Shown in pieces: positions 44,190 through 52,824 of a stretch of 64,000 bases of DNA (the first letter of the stretch is position 1; the number at the start of each line of letters is the position of its first letter). Under the pieces are notes generated by a model. That model had not been told where the DNA came from. It searched no databases and saw only the letters and a list, made by a program, of their open reading frames with translations. The stretch comes from Lachnospiraceae bacterium (GTDB taxonomy: Bacteria > Bacillota > Clostridia > Lachnospirales > Lachnospiraceae), in contig JAFYHV010000026.1 in the NCBI GenBank assembly GCA_017538995.1, positions 1 to 64,000 on the forward strand, given 5' to 3'. The translations under genes were made by a program, and so were the position numbers.

Positions 44190-45461
44190 CTATGCTTCGT
44201 CTATAGCCTTGCCTATATCGTGACGCATGTATTTGTTGTCAAAATCAACCCATTCCGTCGCTTCGTAGGCTTTCTTTCTGGCCTCTTTTAAATCGTTTCC
44301 GAGTGCTGTAATACCAAGTACTCTTCCGCCGTTTGTAACCACCTTGCCATCAACGATTTTGCTGCCCGCATGGAAGCAGAAATAATCTTCTTTTCCGTTG
44401 AAATTCTCAAGACCTCTGATTTCTTTTCCTTTTTCGTAAGAAACAGGATATCCGTCACTTGCAAGTACTACGCATACTGCTGCATTGTCTTCGAATTCAA
44501 GATCAATCTTATCAAGTCTTCCTTCGATACATGCTTCGAATACATCCACGATATCATTCTTCATTCTCGGAAGAACAACCTGTGTCTCGGGATCGCCGAA
44601 TCTTGCATTGTATTCAAGAACTCTGGGGCCTTCAGAGGTTAACATAAGTCCGAAGAAGATAACTCCCTTGAAATCTCTGTCCTCTGATCTCATTGCATCC
44701 ACAGTTGCCTGATAAATGTATTTCTTACAGAAATCATCCACTCTGTCGGTATAGAAAGGTGAAGGAGAAAATGTTCCCATACCGCCTGTATTTAAGCCTT
44801 CGTCATTGTCTTTGGCTCTTTTATGATCCTGCGCAGATGTCATGATCTTGATTGTCTTTCCGTCGGTAAATGATAATACGCTGACTTCCCTTCCTGTAAG
44901 GAACTCTTCGATTACCATCTTATTGCCTGCGCTGCCGAATTTCTTGTCATCCATAATTTCGTGGATGCCAGCAACGGCTTCGTCGTAATCTTTGCAGATA
45001 AGAACACCTTTTCCGAGTGCAAGACCGTCTGCCTTAAGCACGATGGGGAATTTGCACTGATCAAGGAATTTAATTGCAGGTTCGGATTCCTCAAATACTT
45101 CGTACTTTGCAGTGGGAATATTGTATTTTTTCATCAAATCCTTTGAAAAAGCCTTGCTTCCTTCGAGGATAGCAGCTTTTTTGTTGGGTCCGAATACCTT
45201 TAATCCTGCTGTTTCAAGTACATCCACAATGCCTGCTACCAAAGGATCGTCAGGTCCGACAACAACCATGTCAACCTGTTTTTCCAATGCATACATTGCA
45301 ACCTTGTCAAATTCCATTACTCCGATAGGAGCACATTCCGCAAGTTCTGCTATGCCGGCATTTCCGGGTACGCAGTAAATTTTATCCACTCTTTCACTCT
45401 TAGATATTGCTTTTACGATGGCATGTTCTCTTCCGCCGCCGCCGACTACAAGTATTTTCAT
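44190..45461 (-). CDS. purD: Phosphoribosylamine-glycine ligase
   Basis: The 423-residue ATP-grasp enzyme starts MKILVVGGGGREHAIVKAI, has the ATP-grasp blocks IVLKADGLALGKGVLIC and VIEEFLTGREVSVLSF, and the GLNTGGMGTFSPSPFY signature. It joins glycine to phosphoribosylamine in de novo purine synthesis. I place the start at 45459-45461, where ATG overlaps the purN stop as ATGA; a longer upstream reading frame has no family support. It is the last gene of purEMND. Confidence 0.97.
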   Translation of the reverse strand: MKILVVGGGGREHAIVKAISKSERVDKIYCVPGNAGIAELAECAPIGVMEFDKVAMYALEKQVDMVVVGPDDPLVAGIVDVLETAGLKVFGPNKKAAILEGSKAFSKDLMKKYNIPTAKYEVFEESEPAIKFLDQCKFPIVLKADGLALGKGVLICKDYDEAVAGIHEIMDDKKFGSAGNKMVIEEFLTGREVSVLSFTDGKTIKIMTSAQDHKRAKDNDEGLNTGGMGTFSPSPFYTDRVDDFCKKYIYQATVDAMRSEDRDFKGVIFFGLMLTSEGPRVLEYNARFGDPETQVVLPRMKNDIVDVFEACIEGRLDKIDLEFEDNAAVCVVLASDGYPVSYEKGKEIRGLENFNGKEDYFCFHAGSKIVDGKVVTNGGRVLGITALGNDLKEARKKAYEATEWVDFDNKYMRHDIGKAIDEA

Positions 45462-46060
45462 TTTGTCTCTTTCGTCTCCTTTGCAATCAAACCAATACTT
45501 TCGGGTAATATAATCCATTCAGCCTGTTCCATGACTCTTCTCTGAAGAATCTCGGGCGTATCGCCGTCAAGAACTTCGACTGCTTTCTGCATAATAATCG
45601 GACCCGTGTCCGTTCCTTCATCCACATAGTGAACAGTGGCTCCGGTAATCTTCACGCCTCTTGCAAGAGCCGCTTCGTGTACCTTGAGTCCGTAATATCC
45701 TGTTCCGCAAAATGAAGGGATAAGCGAGGGATGAATGTTTATAATTCTTCCTCTGTAAGCTTCGATAACAATCTTCGGAATAACTACAAGGAAGCCTGCA
45801 AGCACAACGAGGTCGGGATTAAAATCATTCAAAGCATCAAGGAATGCCTTGTTGAATTCCTCTCTGTCGGCAAATGATTTCGGAGATACGCAGATTCCCT
45901 TTACTCCTGCATTCTTAGCTCTCTCAAGCGCATATGCGTTAGGATTATTGGAAATAACTCCTACAATCTCGGTATTCTGTAATTTTCCGTTTTCAATCGA
46001 ATCAATAATTGCCTGAAGGTTTGTACCGCCGCCCGATACACAGACAACAATTTTTAACAT
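45458..46060 (-). CDS. purN: Phosphoribosylglycinamide formyltransferase
   Basis: The 200-residue protein opens VVCVSGGGTNLQAIIDSIE, has the catalytic Asn-His-Asp set in IINIHPSLIPSFCG and HYVDEGTDTGPIIMQ, and is of normal length. It transfers a formyl group from 10-formyl-tetrahydrofolate to GAR, the step after PurD. It overlaps purM by seven bases and purD by four, indicating coupled translation. Confidence 0.97.
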   Translation of the reverse strand: MLKIVVCVSGGGTNLQAIIDSIENGKLQNTEIVGVISNNPNAYALERAKNAGVKGICVSPKSFADREEFNKAFLDALNDFNPDLVVLAGFLVVIPKIVIEAYRGRIINIHPSLIPSFCGTGYYGLKVHEAALARGVKITGATVHYVDEGTDTGPIIMQKAVEVLDGDTPEILQRRVMEQAEWIILPESIGLIAKETKETK

Positions 46061-47079
46061 AATTCAACTCCCTTAGTGCCGTTCTTGCACTTACCTACGA
46101 TATAAGGTTCCTCGCCTGCTGCCTTAATTGCAGCCATTGCCTTGTCAGCATCTGCGGGATCAACTGCAACAACCATTCCGAGACCCATGTTGAAAGTGTT
46201 GTACATCATTTCTTCTGCGATGTTGCCTTCTTTCTGGATAAGTCCAAAGATAGCGGGTACGGGATAAGAATCCTTCTTTACCTCTGCAACAATGCCTTCG
46301 GGAAGCATTCTGGGAATGTTCTCATAAAATCCACCGCCTGTAATGTGGCTGCAGCCCTTTAATACAACACCTGCATCTTTTACGCTCTTTAAAGCCTTAA
46401 CATAAATCTTTGTGGGAGCAATGAGTGCTTCGCCGAGTGTTGTTCCGAGTTCGTCTCTGTAGCGGTTTAAATTGTCTTCTGTCATTCTGAAAACTTTTCT
46501 GACTAAAGAGAAACCGTTTGAATGAACACCGCTTGAAGCGATACCGATGAGAATGTCACCGTCTTTTATGTTCTGGCCTGTGATGAGGTCTTTTCTGTCA
46601 ACAACACCAACAGCAAATCCTGCAAGATCATATTCGTCTTCAGGCATAAGTCCGGGATGTTCTGCTGTTTCGCCGCCGATTAAAGCACAGCCTGACTGCT
46701 TGCAGCCTTCTGCCACACCTTTTACGATGGTAGCGATTTTCTCGGGAATGTTTTTGCCGCATGCTATGTAATCAAGGAAAAACAAAGGCTCGCCGCCCGC
46801 ACATGCAACATCGTTTACGCACATTGCTACAGCGTCAATACCGATAGTATCATGCTTGTCGAGAAGAAATGCCAGTTTAACCTTTGTTCCGCATCCGTCA
46901 GTACCGGACAAAAGAACAGGGTCATCCATTTCTTTTAATTTGCTCATTGAAAAAGCGCCTGAGAATCCTCCGATTCCTCCAAGTACTTCTTCCCTGAATG
47001 TTTCTTTTACAAAACCTTTCATCAGTTCGACAGATTTGTAACCTGCCTCGATGTCAACTCCGGACGATTTGTAATCCAT
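46054..47079 (-). CDS. purM: Phosphoribosylformylglycinamidine cyclo-ligase
   Basis: The 341-residue protein has the PurM opening YKSSGVDIEAGYKSVELMK, SGTDGCGTKVKLAFLL, GGETAEHPGLMPEDEYDLAG and the GCSHITGGGFYENIPRML block. It closes the imidazole ring to form AIR using ATP. It follows purE by 62 bases, with RBS AAGGAG. Product of the next enzyme, PurE, is encoded just upstream. Confidence 0.97.
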   Translation of the reverse strand: MDYKSSGVDIEAGYKSVELMKGFVKETFREEVLGGIGGFSGAFSMSKLKEMDDPVLLSGTDGCGTKVKLAFLLDKHDTIGIDAVAMCVNDVACAGGEPLFFLDYIACGKNIPEKIATIVKGVAEGCKQSGCALIGGETAEHPGLMPEDEYDLAGFAVGVVDRKDLITGQNIKDGDILIGIASSGVHSNGFSLVRKVFRMTEDNLNRYRDELGTTLGEALIAPTKIYVKALKSVKDAGVVLKGCSHITGGGFYENIPRMLPEGIVAEVKKDSYPVPAIFGLIQKEGNIAEEMMYNTFNMGLGMVVAVDPADADKAMAAIKAAGEEPYIVGKCKNGTKGVELC

Positions 47080-47141
47080 TTTTTTCTCCTTAAAAAATAA
47101 ATATTTTAATCCCTATACTTTATGGTATTTGCCTACCAATT

Positions 47142-47642
47142 TTAATAATTTTTGTATCCGACTTCCTGTAATCTTGCGTCTTTTTCCTGAACGCTTCTTT
47201 TAAGTGATTCGGAATAATCTTTTAATTTCTGTAAAAGTTCCGCATCAGATGTAGCGAGAATCTTGGCTGCAAGAATGCCTGCGTTTGCCCCGCCGTTAAT
47301 AGCCACTGTGGCTACGGGAATGCCTGAAGGCATCTGTACTATCGAATAAAGCGAATCCTTACCGCCAAGGCTTGTTGTATGCATGGGTATGCCTATAACG
47401 GGCATGGGGAAGATTGCCGCACACATACCGGGTAAATGTGCTGCCATTCCCGCACCTGCGATGATCACTTTAAAGCCTTTTGATTCGGCAGTTTTAGCAT
47501 ATTCAAAGAACACATCGGGTTCTCTGTGTGCGGAGATGATAGTCATCTCATAAGAAATTCCAAATTTGTCGAGCATTTCTGCTGCTTTGCTCATTACGGG
47601 CATATCGGAATCCGAGCCCATTACTATTCCAACCTGTGCCAT
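47142..47642 (-). CDS. purE: N5-carboxyaminoimidazole ribonucleotide mutase
   Basis: The 166-residue protein has VGIVMGSDSDMPVM, the ISAHREPD substrate loop and the GAGMAAHLPGMCAA block of class I PurE. It moves the carboxyl group of N5-CAIR to form CAIR. The start at 47640-47642 has a near-perfect AAGGAG site; a longer frame upstream lacks family sequence. It lies 13 bases after the lipoprotein gene, so both probably share a transcript. No guanine riboswitch is visible. purK is not in the window. Confidence 0.95.
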   Translation of the reverse strand: MAQVGIVMGSDSDMPVMSKAAEMLDKFGISYEMTIISAHREPDVFFEYAKTAESKGFKVIIAGAGMAAHLPGMCAAIFPMPVIGIPMHTTSLGGKDSLYSIVQMPSGIPVATVAINGGANAGILAAKILATSDAELLQKLKDYSESLKRSVQEKDARLQEVGYKNY

Positions 47643-47655
47643 TTTTATCTCCTTT

Positions 47656-49380
47656 TTACCACTCGCTGTGAATATCAAACAGCTCGCCGGTACTCTTATT
47701 GTTTATCATCATTTCGTCGTTTTTGTATGCCGCTTTAAAACCATATAAGTTTCCGTCAGCATCCGTGAGTGTAATAAATGTATCCAAATCGGTTCTGACA
47801 GGTCTTACTATGGTGCCTTTCTTTAAAGTTTTTTCAACATCTGTAGGCTTGTAATCGCTATCAACTTCGTAACCCTTAATATCTGTAGTCGGGGTATACG
47901 CATAGTATTTTTCCCATTCATCATATAAAGCGTAATCGAAATATTTGCCAAACTCGAGTTCGCCGTCATCACCAACCCATACAGGGATTGTAGGGAATTC
48001 AAAATTATTGCCAAAGAATGTGTTTGCAGCAAGTGTTGTTTCTCGAAGTTCATTGGTATCAAAGTAAATTCCGCCCTGGTAAGCAGCGATTTCTTCGAAT
48101 TCTTTACCGTTAAACTCATATATCTGCAAATACTCTACACCATCAAAGAAGTAGTTCTGAACATACAGATAATCTTTTCCGTTTTTCCTGATGATATAGA
48201 TGGTGGGGTCCATAAAGGAACCGTCAATTCTTATATCCTGATAATAATCGGGTGCGCCGTACACATATAAATGAGTATATGTATCCGAATAGAACTGATA
48301 TTCTTCATTCCATTCTTTTTCCCAGCCAAAGCTTAAAGCATATTCTTTATCACCAAGATACATCGGATAGGAAACGCATTTTGAAACATGCATTACATAT
48401 TCTTCGTCTGCATCTTTAAAATACTCGGAATTAAGATATTCGGGATATTCATCGTAATTGATGAATACTATCTGATGTCCCGAAGCATATGCGGCAAGTG
48501 CATAATCGCCGAAGTAAATAGCCACGCCGTCATAGTTTAAGGACCAGTTTGTTCCTTCTCCGTCTATCAGACTGTCAACATAGAGTTTAACATCTTCTTT
48601 TAACTCTTCTTCAGTTTCGGAGAAGAAAATTTCTTTGTCATAATTCTCATACAGCTCATCTGTAATGATATCAACAAGTCCGTCTGTCTTTACGACAACA
48701 TCATTAAAATTAATGGCCTCTCCTGTCTGGGAATTATAGGCGAATCCGCCTTCATAGGCTCCGCCGTGAGCTCCGCCGTAATAAACCGATGCATAGTTTC
48801 CTGTGGTGAAAACCTTCTGATCTGCTCTTATAATGCCCTTGTAATCATACTCATAAAAGACAGGACCCCAGTTGAGATCTTCAACATCAGACCACATCTC
48901 ATCAAAATCGCTCTCAAAACCTTCAAATATTTCGGTGAGCGCTTCTTCGTTGCTTGCGTTTACATCCGACATCTTATTGGCAAGTTCAACATATTCATAA
49001 TCATTATACTCAGACGAATTAACGTAAATGTTTGTATATCCGGTATCGATTATCTTGATGCTGCTATAGTCATTTTCATCCAGATGTTTATCCTTAACAG
49101 TGTAATCATATGCCGAATAAATGGGATATGATCTGTATTCGGGATGGGACTCTGTATTACCCTGATTACCGTTATCATCGGGATTGTCAGGGTTTACTGT
49201 ATTGTTCTGATCGCCGTTGTTTGCACTGCTTGTATTATCGTTTCCCGAATTGGAATTAACAATGGTTGCAACTGCATCATTGGAATCTTTGTCGCCTGCG
49301 TTATTTACGCCTGTAGGAAGGCATGCTACCAAACTTAAAATCATGGTTCCGGCTACTAATCCGGCAACATATTTCTTCAT
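47656..49380 (-). CDS. Lipoprotein with DUF3298/RsiV-like domain
   Basis: The 574-residue protein has a lipoprotein signal with lipobox LVAC at about residue 20, then an Asn/Asp/Ser-rich linker (about 25-75) and a folded extracytoplasmic part. The segment YYGGAHGGAYEGGFAYNSQTGEAI matches the DUF3298 (RsiV C-terminal) hallmark, in which GGAHG is strongly conserved. Related domains occur in peptidoglycan deacetylases and anti-sigma factors that bind cell-wall ligands or lysozyme; here there is no cytoplasmic part. The start at 49378-49380 follows GGAGG. It is directly upstream of purE, an odd pairing. Confidence 0.82.
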   Translation of the reverse strand: MKKYVAGLVAGTMILSLVACLPTGVNNAGDKDSNDAVATIVNSNSGNDNTSSANNGDQNNTVNPDNPDDNGNQGNTESHPEYRSYPIYSAYDYTVKDKHLDENDYSSIKIIDTGYTNIYVNSSEYNDYEYVELANKMSDVNASNEEALTEIFEGFESDFDEMWSDVEDLNWGPVFYEYDYKGIIRADQKVFTTGNYASVYYGGAHGGAYEGGFAYNSQTGEAINFNDVVVKTDGLVDIITDELYENYDKEIFFSETEEELKEDVKLYVDSLIDGEGTNWSLNYDGVAIYFGDYALAAYASGHQIVFINYDEYPEYLNSEYFKDADEEYVMHVSKCVSYPMYLGDKEYALSFGWEKEWNEEYQFYSDTYTHLYVYGAPDYYQDIRIDGSFMDPTIYIIRKNGKDYLYVQNYFFDGVEYLQIYEFNGKEFEEIAAYQGGIYFDTNELRETTLAANTFFGNNFEFPTIPVWVGDDGELEFGKYFDYALYDEWEKYYAYTPTTDIKGYEVDSDYKPTDVEKTLKKGTIVRPVRTDLDTFITLTDADGNLYGFKAAYKNDEMMINNKSTGELFDIHSEW

Positions 49381-49440
49381 ATCATCCTCCATAAAACCGT
49401 GGAAATTTCTACTTTTTTACATAAACCCACAGATATAGTT

Positions 49441-49469
49441 ATTTTACTACAAACTGACGCATTTCTCAA
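49441..49469 (-). promoter_or_regulatory. Promoter of the lipoprotein-purEMND unit
   Basis: On the minus strand TTGAGA and TAAAAT are 17 bases apart, with about 60 bases of leader before the lipoprotein ATG. No other promoter was found before purE, so it may also drive the pur genes. No PurR-like box was recognised. Confidence 0.6.
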
Positions 49470-49511
49470 CAATAAATCACTTTAGTATACGTCTTTATAT
49501 CATATATACGT

Positions 49512-49542
49512 AAAAAGAAGAGAAGTTTTTTGGCTTCTCTTC
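49512..49542 (-). terminator. Terminator of htpG
   Basis: On the minus strand GAAGAGAAG and CTTCTCTTC flank an 8-base loop and are followed by TTTTT, starting about ten bases after the htpG stop. Confidence 0.9.
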
Positions 49543-49551
49543 TTAATCGGT

Positions 49552-51582
49552 TTACTTTGCTAGTATCATCATGATTTTATTTGATCTGTTTACAAACTTG
49601 GTCATCTCATCAGGTGATAAAGGTCCATGCTGGATGAGGGCTAAGTCAAAGAGCTGTTCGCAGATAAGACCTACATTCTCTCCTTCTTTTTCCTCAATCA
49701 GGAACTGAACCAGCTTGTTGTTTGCATTAAGTACAAGTGTAAGGCCTTCCTTGCTGAATTCGTCGATGCCCATTCCGCTTGCATACATTCTCATCATTTC
49801 CTGCATCTTTCTGGTCTCGCCGGACATTGTCATCATTGCGGAAATATCTTTGTTTTTAAGCTTTTCGAGTTTAACCTTGATATTGTCTTTCTTTACAATC
49901 TTCTTAAAGAGTTTGGCAAGTTCCTCTTCGTTCGCCTTAAGTTCCTCTTCCACCTTAGCGGAGTTCTTTGTCTTTAAAGCGTCGGATAAATCTTCGTCGA
50001 TTCTCTTAAAGATTACGCCTTCGTTCTTCATTTCAAGCTGATTGATGAAAGGCATATCTATGTTGTCTGTAAGCATTACCGCATCCATTTTTGCTTTCTT
50101 AAACATAGCCACGTACTGGCTCTGCTCAACGGGATCGGTCACGAAATATATTATCTTTTCTTTCTTTTCGTCTTCCTTTGCTTCTTCTGCTTCGGGTTCG
50201 ATCACTTCAGCTTCTACGGGATTTCCTTCTTCATCCACTGCTTCCTCTGTATCAAGAGGCTTTGTCTCGAGGCATTCGGGAAGTGTCATGTAGTTTCCTT
50301 CAAGGTTCTTAAAGAGAATATAATCATTCATCTTTTCACAGAACTTGTCGTCCTTTAAGCAGCCGTATTTGATGAAGGGTGAAATATCTCCCCAGTATTT
50401 CTCGTAATTTTCCTTATCGGTCTTGCACATTCCGGAAAGCTTGTCTGCAACTTTCTTGGTGATGTATTCACTGATTTTGTTTACAAATCCGTCGTTCTGA
50501 AGTGCTGAACGCGATACGTTCAAAGGAAGGTCGGGACAGTCAAGCACACCTTTTAAAAGAAGCAGGAATTCGGGAATAACCTCTTTTATGTTATCTGCGA
50601 TAAATACCTGGTTGTTGTAAAGCTTGATGGTTCCTTCGATTGCATCATATTCCATGTTAATCTTAGGAAAGTATAAAATACCCTTAAGATTGAACGGATA
50701 ATCCATATTTAAATGAATCCAGAAAAGAGGCTCTTTGTAATCGTTAAATACCTTGCGGTAGAATTTAAGATAATCTTCTTTTTCGCACTCTGCGGGATTC
50801 TTCATCCACAAAGGATGTGTATCATTTAGAAGCTCGGGACGCTTTTTAATCTTAATCTTAGCCTCGTCCTCGCCCTCTTTCTTTTCAAGTTCTTCGATGA
50901 CGATATCGCTTTCAAGTTTTTCGCTTGCATTGATTGTCTGGGTTTCCTTGGTGTCTTCCTTTGAAATGTAGATTTCGGTAGGCATGAAGGAACAGTATTT
51001 TTTGATGATTTCTTTTGCACGGTATTCGTTGCAGAATTCAACGCAGTCTTCCATTAAGTAAAGAGTAATCTTTGTACCTACTTCAGCCTTGTCGGAGTCT
51101 TCCATTGTAAATTCTGTACCGCCGTCACACTCCCAGTGAACAGCCTTTGCGCCTTCTTTATATGAAAGTGTATCGATAGTAACCTTTTCGGAAACCATAA
51201 ATGCCGAATAAAAACCGAGACCGAAATGGCCGATAATCTGATCGTCATTTGCTTTGTCTTTGTATTTTTCGATGAAATCGGTAGCACCGGAGAAAGCAAT
51301 CTGATTGATGTATTCCTCAACTTCATCAGCAGTCATACCAAGACCGTTATCCGTAAATGTAATAGTCTTTTTCTCGGGATTAACCGTTACATCGATTCTT
51401 TCCTTAAAACCATCGGGAAGAGTATATTCTCCCATCATATCAAGCTTTTTAAGTTTGGTTATTGCGTCGCAGCCGTTAGAGATAAGCTCACGCATGAATA
51501 TATCGTGGTCTGAATAAAGCCACTTTTTGATAATCGGAAATATGTTTTCCGAATTAATTGATAATGAACCTTTTTTAGCCAT
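49552..51582 (-). CDS. htpG: Molecular chaperone HtpG (Hsp90)
   Basis: The 676-residue protein has the N-terminal GHKL ATPase: LISNGCDAITKL (where many Hsp90s have SNASDA), DNGLGMTADEV and GHFGLGFYSAFMVSEKV. The middle domain has LYNNQVFIADN and NVSRSALQND, and an acidic insert (about 425-465, Glu-rich) precedes the rest. The C-terminal dimerisation domain ends in NKIMMILAK. It refolds client proteins in the cytoplasm using ATP. A perfect CIRCE operator and sigma-A promoter are directly upstream, so HrcA should repress it. RBS AGAGGTGA is present. Confidence 0.97.
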   Translation of the reverse strand: MAKKGSLSINSENIFPIIKKWLYSDHDIFMRELISNGCDAITKLKKLDMMGEYTLPDGFKERIDVTVNPEKKTITFTDNGLGMTADEVEEYINQIAFSGATDFIEKYKDKANDDQIIGHFGLGFYSAFMVSEKVTIDTLSYKEGAKAVHWECDGGTEFTMEDSDKAEVGTKITLYLMEDCVEFCNEYRAKEIIKKYCSFMPTEIYISKEDTKETQTINASEKLESDIVIEELEKKEGEDEAKIKIKKRPELLNDTHPLWMKNPAECEKEDYLKFYRKVFNDYKEPLFWIHLNMDYPFNLKGILYFPKINMEYDAIEGTIKLYNNQVFIADNIKEVIPEFLLLLKGVLDCPDLPLNVSRSALQNDGFVNKISEYITKKVADKLSGMCKTDKENYEKYWGDISPFIKYGCLKDDKFCEKMNDYILFKNLEGNYMTLPECLETKPLDTEEAVDEEGNPVEAEVIEPEAEEAKEDEKKEKIIYFVTDPVEQSQYVAMFKKAKMDAVMLTDNIDMPFINQLEMKNEGVIFKRIDEDLSDALKTKNSAKVEEELKANEEELAKLFKKIVKKDNIKVKLEKLKNKDISAMMTMSGETRKMQEMMRMYASGMGIDEFSKEGLTLVLNANNKLVQFLIEEKEGENVGLICEQLFDLALIQHGPLSPDEMTKFVNRSNKIMMILAK

Positions 51583-51646
51583 TTTTACTCACCTCTTTAG
51601 AATATATTATGTGTTAAAAAACACTTATTTTTATCGTACAGTGATA

Positions 51647-51675
51647 ATTATAAAACCGGCATTTTTAAAAGTCAA
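51647..51675 (-). promoter_or_regulatory. Sigma-A promoter of htpG
   Basis: On the minus strand TTGACT and TATAAT are 17 bases apart. The -35 lies eight bases after the CIRCE element, so HrcA bound there could block RNA polymerase. Confidence 0.9.
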
Positions 51676-51682
51676 TAAAAAA

Positions 51683-51709
51683 TTAGCACTCAATTTGCTT
51701 GAGTGCTAA
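51683..51709. promoter_or_regulatory. CIRCE operator (HrcA site) upstream of htpG
   Basis: A perfect inverted repeat, TTAGCACTC-N9-GAGTGCTAA, matches the CIRCE consensus exactly. On the minus strand it begins six bases after the foldase stop codon and is followed by TTTTTT, so the same element also has the form of a Rho-independent terminator for the upstream gene. Confidence 0.97.
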
Positions 51710-51714
51710 TAAAA

Positions 51715-52767
51715 TCATTTTCCGTCAATCATTATGTCTGTGTAGATATCGAAAAACGAGTCTGTTTTCATTTCTGCGTTGTGGATAATCTTAATGCTTT
51801 CCCACTCCTTTTCATTTATGTTTGCAATGATATTGGGTAAGAATTCATTGTATTTTTCTTCGAAAGCCTTTCTCTTGGCTTCGTTAATGATTGCTTCCTT
51901 GTTTTCGTTGGTAGCCTTTCTTTCGTATGTGCTGATGCACTTGACTATGTAATATCCGTCCTCGGTTGTGATTACATAGCTTATCTCACCTTCCTCGAGT
52001 GCAAATGCCACGTTTTCGTAAGCTTCGGGCATTTCTCCTCTTCTGTAGGTATGTGTACTCTCATCTTCTTCGTTATAAAGAGCACAGAGACTTTCGAAAT
52101 CGGACTCTGTAACTGCCTTTTCTCTTATTGCCAGAGCTCTTTCTTTGGCTTCAGCCTTAGCTGCATCGGAGTAATCTGTCAGCCTTCCGTGTGTGTCCTC
52201 GTGATAAGTCTTTATAAATATCTGTTCAACGGTAATGCTTCTGGCATCGTCATCGCTTATTTCAAAATTCACTTCATCAACGATGGAATTGTAGACCTTT
52301 TCCGCCAGAGCATATTCGGAATACATCTGATATACCAAATCCTCGTCGGCGCCAAGTTCAGCCTTTTCGTTTTTCGAAAGGGTCTTCATATATGCCTTGG
52401 CTGCTTTTTTAAGAGATTTCTTTTCATCTCCCGAAAGAGTAATCTTCTCTTCCTTGGCCATCAGATTAAGTACTTTGATTCTGGTAACCTTGGCAAGAAC
52501 CGTTTCCTTAAAAGCATCTTCAATCGTGGTATTGCCTGCGGATGTGGTCCAGATCTGCTCACCGAATGTGGCTTCGTAAGCATTTGCCATATTGGTAAGG
52601 TAAATGTTCATCTCACTACGGTTGCAGCTTAAAGTATTGATCCTGAAAACCTCTCCTTCGGCAAATCCTCCGGTAACTACAACCGTTCTGTCGCACGCCG
52701 CCATAAGGATAACTGCAAGGAAAACCGATATTATAATTTTAAATCTGTCAAAAAATCTTTTTCGCAT
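51715..52767 (-). CDS. PrsA/SurA-like peptidyl-prolyl isomerase lipoprotein
   Basis: The 350-residue lipoprotein has signal and lipobox (LMAAC, Cys about residue 25), an N-terminal helical chaperone domain and a PPIC-type parvulin domain (about residues 175-275) with ITVEQIFIKTY, SDFESLCALYNEE, EISYVITTEDGYYIVKC. A helical C-terminal segment follows. It should act outside the membrane to fold secreted proteins. It follows glyA behind a terminator, with no clear promoter in the 28 bases left, and ends next to the CIRCE/terminator repeat. Confidence 0.88.
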   Translation of the reverse strand: MRKRFFDRFKIIISVFLAVILMAACDRTVVVTGGFAEGEVFRINTLSCNRSEMNIYLTNMANAYEATFGEQIWTTSAGNTTIEDAFKETVLAKVTRIKVLNLMAKEEKITLSGDEKKSLKKAAKAYMKTLSKNEKAELGADEDLVYQMYSEYALAEKVYNSIVDEVNFEISDDDARSITVEQIFIKTYHEDTHGRLTDYSDAAKAEAKERALAIREKAVTESDFESLCALYNEEDESTHTYRRGEMPEAYENVAFALEEGEISYVITTEDGYYIVKCISTYERKATNENKEAIINEAKRKAFEEKYNEFLPNIIANINEKEWESIKIIHNAEMKTDSFFDIYTDIMIDGK

Positions 52768-52795
52768 TTATTTCCCCTTAGAAAGCTAAATACGT

Positions 52796-52818
52796 AAAAG
52801 GGGAGGCTAAGCCTCCCC
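52796..52818 (-). terminator. Terminator after glyA
   Basis: On the minus strand GGGGAGGC and GCCTCCCC pair around a 3-base loop, followed by TTTTAC. It begins six bases after the glyA stop. Confidence 0.85.
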
Positions 52819-52824
52819 GTAATA

